DNA of 64,000 bases from Rhizobium sp. RU20A. GTDB lineage: Bacteria; Pseudomonadota; Alphaproteobacteria; Rhizobiales; Rhizobiaceae. The DNA is taken from positions 806,001-870,000 of the forward strand of contig NZ_FTMB01000001.1 of the NCBI RefSeq assembly GCF_900155885.1, in the 5' to 3' direction. The first letter of the stretch is position 1; every line of letters starts with the position of its first letter. Positions 42,988 to 55,947 of this stretch are shown here, piece by piece. Position numbers and translations under genes: made by a program. The notes under the pieces are model-generated. The model did no database searches. It was given only the letters and a program-made list of their open reading frames with translations, and was not told where the DNA came from.

Positions 42988-44391
42988 TCAGCATTCCACC
43001 ACATTGACCGCAAGGCCGCCGGTCGAGGTTTCCTTGTACTTCTCGCTCATGTCCATGCCCGTCTGGCGCATGGTCTCGATGCAGGCGTCGAGCGGCACGA
43101 AATGCTGCCCGTCGCCCTTCACCGCCAGCGAGGCGGCCGTCACCGCCTTGACGGCGCCCAGCGCGTTGCGCTCGATGCACGGCACCTGCACGAGGCCGGC
43201 GACCGGATCGCAGGTCATGCCGAGATGGTGTTCGAGGGCAATTTCGGCGGCATTCTCGATCTGCTCGGGCGTCCCGCCCATCACGGCGGCAAGACCGGCG
43301 GCGGCCATGGCGGCGGCCGAGCCGACTTCGCCCTGGCACCCGACCTCGGCGCCGGAAATCGACGCGTTCGTCTTGATGATGCCGCCGACGGCCGCAGCGG
43401 TCAGCAGGTAATCGCGAATGCCGTCGGCATCGGCATCCTCATGGAAGTGCAGGTAGTAGCGCATCGTGGCCGGCACCACGCCGGCGGCACCATTGGTCGG
43501 CGCTGTCACCACGCGGCCGCCAGCGGCGTTTTCCTCGTTGACGGCCATGGCGTAAACGCTCAGCCAGTCATTGGCGAGCAGGGGGTTCGCCTTGTTGGAG
43601 CGCCACTCCTCCTGCAGCTTGTCGTGGATCATCTTGGCGCGGCGGCGCACCTTCAGCCCGCCGGGCATGATGCCCTCCTGCGTCAGGCCGCGGTCGATGC
43701 AGGCGCGCATCACCTCCCAAATGTGGTCGAGCCCGGCATCGAGGTCCTCGCGGCTCATCACCACTTCCTCGTTGGCCCGCTTCATCTGCGCGATGGTGAG
43801 GCCGGACCGGGCCGCCATCTCCAGCATCTCCTTGGCCGTGGCAAAGGGGAACGGCACCTTCGGACCGGACTGCGGCTTGCCCTTGGCGGCCCGCATGGCC
43901 TCCAGTTCCGTATCCGTCACCACGAAACCGCCGCCGATGGAATAATAGATGCGGCGCAAGAGCAGCCTGCCGTCGCGGTCAAGGGCTTCCAGCGCCATCC
44001 CGTTCGCATGGCCGGGCAGCGGCACCTTCTTGTCGAAGACGAGATCGGTCTTCGGCTGGAAGTGATAGGCGGGATGGCCGGGCGGCGTGACCTGCCCTGT
44101 GCGCTCGACTTCCTCGATCAGCCCGTCCATGCGGTCGGGGTCGATCCTGTCGGGGCGCTCGCCCATCAGGCCGAGAATGACGGCGCGACCCGTGCCATGG
44201 CCGATGCCCGTATGGGCCAGCGACCCGTGCAGCGAACAGCGGATGCCGGTGACGACGGCATTGGTCGGTCGGGGCCAGTCCGAGGAGGCGACAAGGTCGA
44301 GAAACCGCGCCGCCGCCGTCATCGGTCCCATCGTGTGGGAACTGGAGGGGCCGACACCGACCTTGAAGACATCAAACACCGACAGAAACAT
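42988..44391 (-). CDS. sdaA: L-serine ammonia-lyase (iron-sulfur type)
   Basis: 467 residues, single-chain beta-alpha form that deaminates serine to pyruvate using a 4Fe-4S cluster. The N-terminal signature is [17 protein letters not shown]. The three cluster cysteines lie in [26 protein letters not shown]. The C-terminus ends VNVVEC, the tail cysteine that caps the cluster in related enzymes. The start at 44391 is set by homology and by an AAGGGA upstream. Confidence 0.96.
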   Translation of the reverse strand: MFLSVFDVFKVGVGPSSSHTMGPMTAAARFLDLVASSDWPRPTNAVVTGIRCSLHGSLAHTGIGHGTGRAVILGLMGERPDRIDPDRMDGLIEEVERTGQVTPPGHPAYHFQPKTDLVFDKKVPLPGHANGMALEALDRDGRLLLRRIYYSIGGGFVVTDTELEAMRAAKGKPQSGPKVPFPFATAKEMLEMAARSGLTIAQMKRANEEVVMSREDLDAGLDHIWEVMRACIDRGLTQEGIMPGGLKVRRRAKMIHDKLQEEWRSNKANPLLANDWLSVYAMAVNEENAAGGRVVTAPTNGAAGVVPATMRYYLHFHEDADADGIRDYLLTAAAVGGIIKTNASISGAEVGCQGEVGSAAAMAAAGLAAVMGGTPEQIENAAEIALEHHLGMTCDPVAGLVQVPCIERNALGAVKAVTAASLAVKGDGQHFVPLDACIETMRQTGMDMSEKYKETSTGGLAVNVVEC

Positions 44392-44616
44392 CGCTTGGTC
44401 CCTTTTCCCCGGTACTTTGCCGGCCCAGCGCCATGACACATGCCCTGATGACGTGCGCATGGCCGGGAAATGTCAAATCGCCGAAAGCCTAGCCTCAACT
44501 CATCCTGGCACCGGGTGGCCAACCGACATCGGCTTCAAAAGCTGCGACATCGCCGCGACGCGGAAGGAATGGCAGGCCAGCATGTCGGAAAGGAGGAGAT
44601 GGGACCGATGCCCAGC

Positions 44617-44647
44617 AAAAAGCCCGGCGCGTCATCACGCACCGGGC
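44617..44647 (-). terminator. intrinsic terminator of the 33-residue gene
   Basis: On the minus strand GCCCGGTGCG-TGATGA-CGCGCCGGGC (one wobble) followed by TTTTT, 31 bp after the small gene's stop. Confidence 0.85.
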
Positions 44648-44678
44648 CGATAGGAGGCAGGCTTCGCACCGTCAGGCC

Positions 44679-44780
44679 TTACAAGGCCTTGAACAGATAG
44701 AGCGCCGCCAACACAAGGACGAAACCGAGGACCACGCGGACGGTGACACCCCAGCAGGATTTTTCAGCAGTTGATTCCAT
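44679..44780 (-). CDS. 33-residue single-pass membrane protein
   Basis: ATG at 44780 with GGAG five bases upstream; it ends in TAA. The peptide is MESTAEKSCWGVTVRV followed by a hydrophobic helix VLGFVLVLAALYLFKAL. One short soluble N-terminus with a single Cys and one transmembrane helix are visible. It has its own ribosome site, its own terminator at 44617-44647 and a separate upstream region, all of which support a real gene too short for most annotation pipelines. Function unknown. Confidence 0.75.
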   Translation of the reverse strand: MESTAEKSCWGVTVRVVLGFVLVLAALYLFKAL

Positions 44781-45145
44781 TGAAGCTCCAAAGCGACCCA
44801 TGTTCCGAAACGGGACAAGACGCGAACATGGGCACTGATTACAGGATCACTTTGCGGCGCACAATAGGGAAATGGGCGGGATTGTGGCATGGCAGCCTTG
44901 CAGCCAGCGCAGGAACGCCAATGTTTTCAACGAAGGGCGCCCACTGTCATCACGATCCCGGCGCCTCCAGATTGTCAAAAGGGTTAACGGCGACGGACGG
45001 GATGCCTTTTTCGGGTCGCCGCGCAGCCTCCACCTGCCGGCCGGACGCTGCAGCACCTTTACCGGCGCTAGCATCCCGCTTCGATCAGCCCAGCCATCCA
45101 TTTCGCCCGTCTTGAATTTTCGGACGGCCATGCGACAAGAGCGCC
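44781..45145. other. intergenic region between the small membrane protein and DUF599 genes
   Basis: 365 bp without a convincing gene. A perfect inverted repeat CCCATGTTC (44796-44804) / GAACATGGG (44823-44831) lies 15 bp upstream of the small membrane protein's ATG and could be a regulator site. Open frames here lack ribosome-binding sites and conserved features. Confidence 0.5.
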
Positions 45146-45847
45146 ATGACCCAATACGATCTTCTGGCGCTCGCGCTGTTTGCCCTTCTGTGGTTCGGCT
45201 TTAACTGGCTGACGGATACGTCGCGCACCTTCGCGCGCATCAGCCTGACGCGCCTGATGATCGAGGAGCGGCGGCGCTGGCTGCGCAACACGCTCCGGCG
45301 CGAACTGCGCATGATCGACACGCAGATCCTCGCCGGATTGCAGCAGGGCACCGCCTTCTTCGCCTCCTCCACCATCTTCGCGCTTGGTGGCTGCTTCGCC
45401 CTGCTCGGCGCGACGGAGAAGGTGCAGACGATCTTCGCCGACCTGCCTTTCATCTTCCATTCGAGCCGCGAAGGTTTCGAGATCAAGGTCGGCGGTCTCG
45501 CCTGCCTCTTCGGCTATGCCTTCTTCAAGTTCGGCTGGTCCTATCGCCTGTTCAACTACTGCTCCATCCTGATCGGCGCGATCCCAATGATGTCCGACGT
45601 CGCCGGCCGCGAGGAAGAGGCAGAGCGTGCGGTGGAGAAGGCGGCGGACATGAACATCATCGCCGCCATGAACTTCAATGCCGGCCTTCGCACCGTTTTC
45701 CTCTCCATCGGCTATCTCGGCTGGTTCGTGAATGCCTTCGTCTTCATGGCGACGACGACGCTGATCATCCTCGTGCTGCTCAGGCGGCAGTTCTTCTCCG
45801 AAGCGCGTGCCGCCCTTCTTTCGCCCGCAACGGGCGGCAAGTCGTAG
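45146..45847 (+). CDS. DUF599 family membrane protein
   Basis: 233 residues with four clear hydrophobic helices (LLALALFALLWFGFNWL near the start, FASSTIFALGGCFALLG, GGLACLFGYAFFKFGWSYR, MATTTLIILVLL near the end). The RNTLRRELRMIDTQILAGLQQGTAFFASS segment is the DUF599 signature. Function unknown; the family is widespread in alphaproteobacteria. Confidence 0.9.
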   Translation: MTQYDLLALALFALLWFGFNWLTDTSRTFARISLTRLMIEERRRWLRNTLRRELRMIDTQILAGLQQGTAFFASSTIFALGGCFALLGATEKVQTIFADLPFIFHSSREGFEIKVGGLACLFGYAFFKFGWSYRLFNYCSILIGAIPMMSDVAGREEEAERAVEKAADMNIIAAMNFNAGLRTVFLSIGYLGWFVNAFVFMATTTLIILVLLRRQFFSEARAALLSPATGGKS

Positions 45848-45967
45848 CGCCGGCCGCGGAGCGCCCCCTCACCACCTGACAGCGAACCGCCGCGCGGACG
45901 GCCGCCTATCCGTGCCATCCGGCCTCACGCAAGCTCTATGCCGCATGGTTTTCCCAAGGAGTGCACC

Positions 45968-46996
45968 ATGACCACGCAGCATGCCGCGGCCGGCACGACA
46001 GACGACAGGACCGCCATCGCCGTGCCCCCGGCCCGCCGCCGGATCGAGGCGATCGACATGCTGCGCGGCCTCGCCCTCGTCGCCATGGCGATCTACCATT
46101 TCGGCTGGGATCTCGACCATTTCGGCTATCTCGAACGCGGCGTCACCGCCGTCGGCGGCTGGAAAATGCTGGCCCGCGCGACAGCCGGCAGCTTCCTGTT
46201 CCTCGCCGGCGTCGGCCTGGTGCTGGCCCATGGCACCGGCACAGTGCGCTGGCGGCCGTTCCTCTTCCGCCTCGGCAAGGTCTACGCCGCCGCCGCGCTG
46301 ATCACGGTCGCCACCTATATCGCCTTTCCGCAGAGCTTCATCTTCTTCGGCATCCTGCACGCCATCGGCACCTTCAGCCTGATCGGCCTTGCCTTCCTGC
46401 GCGTGCCCGGCCTCGTCTCGATCCTGCTGGGCGCCGCCGCCATCGCCGCGCCCTTCTATCTGCGCGCCCCGCTGTTCGATACCCCGGCGCTCTGGTGGGT
46501 TGGCCTCTCGACCGTACCACCCGTGTCGAATGACTATGTCCCGCTCTTTCCCTGGATCGGCCCCTTCTTTGCCGGCATGGGCCTGACGCGCCTGCTCGCC
46601 GGCCGCGTGGGCGCCCTTGGCCGGGCAGCCGAACACGCGGCCACGCAAACGCCGCTGAAATACGCCGCTAGCGCCGGCCGCCACAGCCTCGCCGTCTACC
46701 TCATTCACCAGCCGGTGCTTTTCGGCCTTGTCTATGCCGTCTCGCTCGTCGCCCCGCCACCGCCGCCGGACCTGCGCGCCGACTATGTGCAGAGCTGCGT
46801 GCGGGCCTGCAGCGCCGAACCCTCGCCGGTGTCCTGCGCGGCCTTCTGCACCTGCACGCTTCAGGAACTCGACAGCCGCAATCTCTTCACCCCCATGCAG
46901 GAAGGCACGATCGATCTGACGACGGATGCCCGCATCACCGAAATCAGAGAGCAGTGCACCCTGTCCTCACCCCCTGTGCAACCCCCGGCGCCCTGA
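45968..46996 (+). CDS. DUF1624 (heparan-alpha-glucosaminide acetyltransferase-like) membrane protein
   Basis: 342 residues. The membrane acyltransferase core shows RRRIEAIDMLRGLALVAMAI and YHFGWDLDHFGY, several hydrophobic helices, and a terminal AGRHSLAVYLIHQPVLFG. Such proteins move acyl groups across the membrane. The last 70 residues, beyond the final helix, carry five cysteines spaced C-x3-C-x8-C-x3-C-x-C (277, 281, 290, 294, 296). The start at 45968 has AAGGAG upstream. The next gene starts 37 bp after the stop. Confidence 0.9.
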   Translation: MTTQHAAAGTTDDRTAIAVPPARRRIEAIDMLRGLALVAMAIYHFGWDLDHFGYLERGVTAVGGWKMLARATAGSFLFLAGVGLVLAHGTGTVRWRPFLFRLGKVYAAAALITVATYIAFPQSFIFFGILHAIGTFSLIGLAFLRVPGLVSILLGAAAIAAPFYLRAPLFDTPALWWVGLSTVPPVSNDYVPLFPWIGPFFAGMGLTRLLAGRVGALGRAAEHAATQTPLKYAASAGRHSLAVYLIHQPVLFGLVYAVSLVAPPPPPDLRADYVQSCVRACSAEPSPVSCAAFCTCTLQELDSRNLFTPMQEGTIDLTTDARITEIREQCTLSSPPVQPPAP

Positions 46997-47033
46997 AACC
47001 CGCGCGCCGTCATCCAAGCGAAGGAGTGCCCCC

Positions 47034-47507
47034 GTGAATGCCTTTCGCACCAGACCGATGACATATCCCTGGCCGCCGATGCTGTTCGGACTGTCGGCCG
47101 CCACCGCTCTTCTTCTCGACATGCGCATGCCCCTCCCGCTTGCTGACGATGGCGGATTGCCGGCGCGCCTTGCCGGGTTCTGCCTGATCGGGGTCGCAAT
47201 CCTCATCGATCTCTGGGCGATCAAGACGCTGATGGAACGCAAAACCGCCGTGCTGCCGCACCATTGCACGCGCCACCTCGTGACCTGCGGACCCTTCGGC
47301 CTGACGCGCAATCCGATCTATCTCGGCTATACCGGCCTCTTGGCCGGTATCGGCCTCATCGAAGCCAATGTCTGGTGTTTCGTGGTGGCGATAATTTTCG
47401 TGGCGGTGACAAGCCACTACGCGATCCGTCAGGAGGAGCAGCATCTCCTGTCGCGCTTCGGCATCGACTACGAGCGCTACGCGCGCGCAACGACCCGCTG
47501 GATCTGA
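47034..47507 (+). CDS. isoprenylcysteine carboxyl methyltransferase-like membrane protein
   Basis: 157 residues with four hydrophobic segments. The C-terminal signature LVTCGPFGLTRNPIYLGYTG and YAIRQEEQHLLSRFGIDYERYARATTRWI (RNPxY ... E..L..FG..Y..Y) identifies the ICMT/PEMT superfamily, which methylates lipids or small substrates in the membrane. The GTG start at 47034 has AAGGAG eight bases upstream. It is likely co-transcribed with the DUF1624 gene before it. Confidence 0.88.
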   Translation: MNAFRTRPMTYPWPPMLFGLSAATALLLDMRMPLPLADDGGLPARLAGFCLIGVAILIDLWAIKTLMERKTAVLPHHCTRHLVTCGPFGLTRNPIYLGYTGLLAGIGLIEANVWCFVVAIIFVAVTSHYAIRQEEQHLLSRFGIDYERYARATTRWI

Positions 47508-47589
47508 TCGTCAAAAACGCCGTTTCTCAAGGGTGCTGCAGCCAAAGCCACAAGCTGCGGCATCGCTGCTGAGCGGCGATTTGGGATGA

Positions 47590-47976
47590 TCAGGTGCTGA
47601 CGCCGATCTCGGCCATGCGCGTCAGACAGGCCTCTTCGACATTGTCGAGCTCGGCCAGCGTGTCCTCGATGTCCTTGCGCTTCTGGCGCAATTCGTCGCG
47701 CTTTTCATTCACCTTGCGCATCAAAAGCTCGAGTTGCCCGATTTCGCCCGGCGGATCCTTATACACATGAATGATCTCGCGGATTTCGGCCACGGTGAAA
47801 CCGATGCGCCGTCCGCGAAGGATTTCCTGGATCAACCGACGATCGGCCGGGCGAAACAGGCGTGTACGCCCGCGCCGTTCCGGGTTGATCAGACCCTCAT
47901 CCTCGTAGAAACGCAGGGTCCGGGTAGAAATCCCGAACTCACGCGTCAGCTGCGTTATGGTATAATACTTGTCCAC
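47590..47976 (-). CDS. MerR family transcriptional regulator (LiuR-like)
   Basis: 128 residues: a MerR winged helix (YYTITQLTREFGISTRTLRFYEDEGLI) followed by the dimer coiled coil (LELLMRKVNEKRDELRQKRKDIEDTLAEL). No metal-binding cysteine pair is present; the single Cys near the end is not in a metal-site context. This resembles LiuR/AtuR-type regulators of branched-chain acid catabolism. The start is GTG 47976 with AGGA upstream. The palindrome at 48008-48031 is its probable operator. Confidence 0.9.
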   Translation of the reverse strand: MDKYYTITQLTREFGISTRTLRFYEDEGLINPERRGRTRLFRPADRRLIQEILRGRRIGFTVAEIREIIHVYKDPPGEIGQLELLMRKVNEKRDELRQKRKDIEDTLAELDNVEEACLTRMAEIGVST

Positions 47977-48007
47977 GCCGAATTCCTGCTCTTCGGCGCT
48001 CCATTTT

Positions 48008-48031
48008 ATTGACTTTTACGTATAAGTCAAT
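48008..48031 (-). promoter_or_regulatory. MerR-type operator upstream of the MerR gene
   Basis: The inverted repeat ATTGACTT-TTACGTAT-AAGTCAAT has perfect 8-bp outer arms, with an inner TACGTA palindrome. The TTGACTT can also serve as a -35 element. It overlaps the stop codon of mgtE (48027-48029) and lies 31 bp before the MerR GTG. Confidence 0.7.
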
Positions 48032-49448
48032 TTCCCATGAACCACCATGTTGCAAGGCCAAGGAAGGCCAGGAAACCGATGATATCGGTACAGGTCGTCA
48101 CGAAGACGGCGGACGAGACCGCCGGATCGGCTCCGAAGCGGTCGAGCATCAGCGGAATGAGGATCCCGGCGAGCGCCGCCGCGATCAGATTGATCAGCAT
48201 GGCGCTGGCGATGATGATGCCGAGCGGGACATCCTGAAACCAGACGCCAGCGATGACACCGACGAGAAGCCCGAGCAGCACGCCGTTCAAAAGACCGACG
48301 CCCGCCTCGCGGCGAATGATGCGCCAGGCATTGTTGGTGTCGAGATCGCGCGTGGCAAGCGCGCGCACTGAAACCGTCATGGTCTGCGAGCCCGCATTGC
48401 CGCCCATGCCTGCCACGATCGGCATCAGCACGGCGAGCGCCACGACCTTTTCGATCGTTCCTTCGAACAGGCCGATCACCGCCGCCGCCATGAAGGCGGT
48501 GACGAGATTGACGAGAAGCCACGGCACGCGCGAGCGGCTGGTGGACAGGATCGTGTCCGACAATTCTTCATCGCCGACGCCGCCAAGGCGCATCAGGTCT
48601 TCCTCGGCCTCTTCCTGGATCACGTCCACCACGTCATCGATGGTGAGCACGCCGACCAGCCGGCTGTTTTCATCCACGACGGCGGCGGAGAGAAGGTCGT
48701 ACTGTTCGAAAAGCTGCGCTGCCTCTTCCTGGTCCATCTCGGCCGGGATCGGATGGTTGGTCTCGCGCATGATCGTCTCGATCTTCACGGCGCGCTTGGC
48801 CCTCAGGATGCGGTCGAGATCGACGGCGCCGAGCAGCTTGAAGGTGGGATCGATGACGAAGATCTGCGAGAACGTCTCCGGCAGGTCGCCGTCCTCGCGC
48901 ATGTAGTCGATCGTCTGGCCCACCGTCCAGAAGGGCGGCACGGCGACGAACTCCGTCTGCATACGCCGGCCGGCGGTCGATTCGGGGTAGTCCAGCGACC
49001 GGCGAAGCCGCACCCGCTCGGTAAAGGGCAGCTGCGCGAGAATCGCGTCCTGGTCTTCCTGGTCGAGATCTTCGAGAATGTAGACGGCATCGTCCGAATC
49101 CATCTCGCCGATGGCGGCGGCCAGCTGGTCGTTCGGCAGCTGCTCGACGATCTCCAGACGGATCGTCTCGTCCACCTCCGTCAGGACCGAAAGATCGAAA
49201 TCCCCGCCGAGCTGGGTGACGAGCGAAATGCGCTGGTCCGGGTGCAGCGCTTCGAGGATGTCGGCCAGCTCCGACGGGTGCAGCCGCTCGACCATCTGAC
49301 GCAGGTACAGAACGTCGCGCTCGCCGATGGCGGCGACGACATGCATCAGCACGTCCGAGCGCACCGAATCGTCCTCGTCATAGATGCCGGCCTCCGGCAG
49401 GCGGTCATCCGTGTCCATGACCTCGGGCTCTTCGGTGTTCACGGACAT
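48027..49448 (-). CDS. mgtE: magnesium transporter MgtE
   Basis: 473 residues: an N-terminal MgtE superhelical domain (residues 30-150, HPSELADILEALHPDQR), two CBS domains (TIDYMREDGDLPETFSQIFV, LSAAVVDENSRLVGVL), a plug helix and five transmembrane helices. The pore contains PIVAGMGGNAGSQ. It imports Mg2+ and closes when cytosolic Mg2+ is high. The ATG at 49448 has GGGGAG upstream; the frame before it is not conserved in character. Some MgtE proteins also move Co2+. Confidence 0.96.
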   Translation of the reverse strand: MSVNTEEPEVMDTDDRLPEAGIYDEDDSVRSDVLMHVVAAIGERDVLYLRQMVERLHPSELADILEALHPDQRISLVTQLGGDFDLSVLTEVDETIRLEIVEQLPNDQLAAAIGEMDSDDAVYILEDLDQEDQDAILAQLPFTERVRLRRSLDYPESTAGRRMQTEFVAVPPFWTVGQTIDYMREDGDLPETFSQIFVIDPTFKLLGAVDLDRILRAKRAVKIETIMRETNHPIPAEMDQEEAAQLFEQYDLLSAAVVDENSRLVGVLTIDDVVDVIQEEAEEDLMRLGGVGDEELSDTILSTSRSRVPWLLVNLVTAFMAAAVIGLFEGTIEKVVALAVLMPIVAGMGGNAGSQTMTVSVRALATRDLDTNNAWRIIRREAGVGLLNGVLLGLLVGVIAGVWFQDVPLGIIIASAMLINLIAAALAGILIPLMLDRFGADPAVSSAVFVTTCTDIIGFLAFLGLATWWFMGN

Positions 49449-49755
49449 CGCGCAGCTCCCCGGGCGGGTGACAAGGACGAAATCCCGCCCCGCATGGGAC
49501 CGGATCAAGAGGCGGACGATCGACCGGACAGAATGCAGCGCAAGGGCGAGCTCCTGCCCGATGCCTTGAGCTAGCGCAGTCGGCGGACAAGGTCCAGCAC
49601 TGCGAGACGGCACGGGATGCGCAGCGCGACATTTTCCGGCAAGCTGTTGCAGCCCCATGCAAAACGCGGCAAGGAGGGGCCTTCAGTCCGAGGAGCGATC
49701 AGCAAACGACCGAGGGCCAACCGGGGCACGAACAGGAAGCGATCAAGACACGACC

Positions 49756-50259
49756 ATGGCCATCCGCGCGATCATTCCCTGGCCCCACGAGGCCCTCAAG
49801 ACGCCCTGTCCCGAGGTGACTGCCTTCGATGCGGCGCTTGCCGACCTCATCCGCGACCTCATCGACACGCTTGCCGACGCCCAAGGCCTCGGCATCACCG
49901 CCCCGCATATCGGCGAGACCAGCCGCGTCACCGTCATTCGCCTTGAGGACATGGCCGCCCCGCTCGTCCTCGTCAATCCGGTCGTCATCGCCGCCTCCGC
50001 GGCGCTCGCCACCCACCCGGAAGGCAGCCTCTCGCTGCAGGGCGCCATCGAGGACGTCACCCGCCCTGCCGAGGTCACCGTCGCCTACCGCACGCCCTCA
50101 GGCGAACCCGCCGACATTCACGCCACCGGCTTCCTCGCCGCCTGCCTGCAGCACGAAATCGACCAGCTCGACGGCATCTTCTGGCTCGATCGCCTCTCGC
50201 GCCTCAAGCGTGAGCGCCTGCTGAAACGACATATGAAGGTGGCCAGGGGGAAGGGCTGA
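49756..50259 (+). CDS. peptide deformylase-like protein with altered active site
   Basis: 167 residues with the peptide deformylase fold, but all three motifs differ. Motif 1 reads GLGITAPHIG, with His51 in place of the usual Gln. Motif 2 reads EGSLS with Ser91 for the metal-ligand Cys. Motif 3 reads QHEIDQLDG, with Gln137 replacing the second ligand His while His133 and Glu134 remain. Standard Fe/Zn deformylase activity is therefore unlikely. A functional copy is presumably encoded elsewhere. The start is ATG 49756. It is divergent from mgtE. Confidence 0.88.
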   Translation: MAIRAIIPWPHEALKTPCPEVTAFDAALADLIRDLIDTLADAQGLGITAPHIGETSRVTVIRLEDMAAPLVLVNPVVIAASAALATHPEGSLSLQGAIEDVTRPAEVTVAYRTPSGEPADIHATGFLAACLQHEIDQLDGIFWLDRLSRLKRERLLKRHMKVARGKG

Positions 50260-50389
50260 GGGCGTGAATGGATCGCCGCGTGGGATGGTGACATACGCGT
50301 TGACCGGCCCGCGCGCCTGCCAGTTTCCGGCATCGTGCACAGGCTCGATCCGCGGGCACGGGTCTGGTCGGTCGGGACTTCTCCTTCTC

Positions 50390-50503
50390 CGTCATGCCGG
50401 GCGCAATCCGGCATCCAGACAGCCCAAGTCATTGGGCTGAAAGACCTTTTCGACATGCGGACGCATGTCGGCGGGATGCCGGATCGAGTCCGGCATGACG
50501 AAA
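50390..50503. repeat. REP-like palindromic repeat, copy D
   Basis: Begins CGTCATGCCGGGCGCAATCCGG and ends with ATGCCGGA-TCGAG-TCCGGCAT then GACG, the same terminal hairpin as copies A-C at 29 kb. An inner GCCCAA-GTCA-TTGGGC hairpin replaces theirs. The gap 50260-50583 holds this repeat and nothing else I can support. Confidence 0.8.
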
Positions 50504-50583
50504 AGTCGAAACGGGATCTGCCTGTTACGGGACACGGCAGGCCCCGCCGCCGTGTGTACGACGACGCGAGGCCATCCGCCCCC

Positions 50584-53244
<2,661 letters not shown>

Positions 53245-53460
53245 CGTATAGCCCTTTTGTCGTTGAGGCCGCCGCGCACGACGACCCGTTTCGCCGGCCT
53301 GCCCTGCACCTGCCGCATGCCTGCCGGCCACGGCGCCCGGAAAGATCGTCCGGCAGACATTCTGCGCCGGATGCGCCCGGCCGTAACGCCCATGGATCAG
53401 CGCTTTTATCGCCCGTCACAAACCCTGTCCAGACAGCAAACCGCCGCGCGGAAAGCAAAG

Positions 53461-53486
53461 AAAAACCGGCCGCTGCGGGCGGCCGG
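53461..53486 (-). terminator. intrinsic terminator of recA
   Basis: On the minus strand CCGGCCGC-CCGCA-GCGGCCGG followed by TTTTT, about 40 bp after the recA stop codon. Confidence 0.9.
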
Positions 53487-53524
53487 CTGAAAGGATCACG
53501 CGGGAGCGGGCTCGGCGGCGCCGA

Positions 53525-54613
<1,089 letters not shown>

Positions 54614-54671
54614 CGGTTCACCTTTAGGGTATTGGGGTTGATCAGGCAACGAAGCCGCCGTGGGTTCGTAT

Positions 54672-54686
54672 GTACTCTTTTTGTTC
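54672..54686 (-). promoter_or_regulatory. candidate LexA box upstream of recA
   Basis: On the minus strand GAAC-AAAAAGA-GTAC, which differs from GAAC-N7-GAAC at one base. It lies 58 bp before the recA ATG. Confidence 0.6.
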
Positions 54687-54872
54687 TCATCTTGCAAGGC
54701 CCCCTCAAATGATTGTATCGCTTTCATTATCGCGGCCGTGTTCGATTTTTGTTTCAGCGCCCGTCTTTCATCCGGAAATGCGGATGAAGACGCCCCGTGC
54801 GGGCGGCAAGGTGCCTGCGGGAAAGCGCTTCGATTCGCCCCGGATGGCAGGGCATGGGGAAGGACGTGCGTC

Positions 54873-55808
54873 ATGGTGAAGACCGGTATCGCCATCTTCG
54901 GCGGCGCCCATCTCGACCGGCGCGGCCGGATCAGCGGCGAGACCGCGCCGGCCGCCAGCAATCCCGGCAAATGGATGGAGGAACCGGGCGGCGGCGGCTT
55001 CAATGCGGCGCGCAATCTCGCCCGGCTCGGCCATGCCGTGACGATGGTGAGCCCGCGTGGCGGCGATGCCCATGGCGAGCGCGTGGCCGCGGCCGCCACT
55101 GAGGCCGGCGTCATCGACCGGCCCGCTACCTATCTCGACCGCGCGACACCGACCTATACCGCCATTCTCGACCGCCACGGCGACCTCGTCATCGCCATTG
55201 CCGACATGGCGCTCTATGATCTCTTTTCGCCCCGCCGGCTGCGCCAGAAGGCCCTGCGCGAACTCGTCGGCGCGTCCGATCTTGTTCTTTGTGATGCCAA
55301 TCTTCCGGCCGCCACGCTCACGGCGCTGCTTGCCATGGCAAAGGACGCCGGCTGCCGGACAGCAGGGATTGGCGTCTCCCCGGCCAAGGTCGTGCGCTTT
55401 ACCGACGGCCTTCCGTCGCTCGATTTCCTGTTCCTCAACGCCGCGGAAGCGGCCGCGCTCGCCGGCGCCAAGGCCGAAACGCCCGCGGACTGGCCGGCGC
55501 TCCTTGCGGCAAAGGGCCTGGCAGGCGGCGTCGTCACCTCTGGCGCGGGTGCCGCCGTTGCCTTCGATGGCGGGCAGGCCATCCTGCGCGCGCCGCGCCC
55601 GCTGGGTGAAATCGGGGATGTTACCGGCGCCGGCGATGCGCTGGCCTCCGGCTTCCTCGCCGCGCACCTTGCCGGAGAATCGCTGGAGGAATGCCTCGCA
55701 TCCGGCTTTGCCGCCGCCGCCATCACCCTGCGCTCGCCGTATGCCGTCAATCCCGACCTCAGCCCCTTCAGCCTTGCCGCGGAGCGGAAGGCGGCGGCCG
55801 GCCCGTGA
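54873..55808 (+). CDS. psuK: PfkB-family kinase, probable pseudouridine kinase
   Basis: 311 residues. Ribokinase-fold features are [12 protein letters not shown], the substrate glycine pair region [19 protein letters not shown], and the C-terminal anion hole and base [20 protein letters not shown] with the catalytic Asp. Placement 139 bp ahead of psuG on the same strand identifies the substrate as pseudouridine, which it phosphorylates for PsuG. The start is ATG 54873 with GGAAGGA upstream. It is divergent from recA. Confidence 0.87.
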   Translation: MVKTGIAIFGGAHLDRRGRISGETAPAASNPGKWMEEPGGGGFNAARNLARLGHAVTMVSPRGGDAHGERVAAAATEAGVIDRPATYLDRATPTYTAILDRHGDLVIAIADMALYDLFSPRRLRQKALRELVGASDLVLCDANLPAATLTALLAMAKDAGCRTAGIGVSPAKVVRFTDGLPSLDFLFLNAAEAAALAGAKAETPADWPALLAAKGLAGGVVTSGAGAAVAFDGGQAILRAPRPLGEIGDVTGAGDALASGFLAAHLAGESLEECLASGFAAAAITLRSPYAVNPDLSPFSLAAERKAAAGP

Positions 55809-55947
55809 CGGGAGCCAGGGATTGGGCCTTGTCCGCAGGGTCCGGTTGCTGGCATGAACCGGAACGAGCGCCCTTGGCACCACACAATACCATGAGACCG
55901 ACCCGCAGCCTGGCCTCCCGCCGCTGCGACCAGACAGGAAGACACTG

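Noticed and set aside
44815-44846. TGATCC upstream of the 33-residue gene on the minus strand
   Set aside because: The bases after the 18-base spacer are TCG, so only the -35 half matches.
44872-45204. A 110-codon plus-strand frame before the DUF599 gene
   Set aside because: No ribosome site, low-complexity composition, and it overlaps the DUF599 start without any conserved feature.
53365-53394. TGATCC upstream of alaS on the minus strand
   Set aside because: After 18 bases the sequence is CGC, without the TA of the -10 element.
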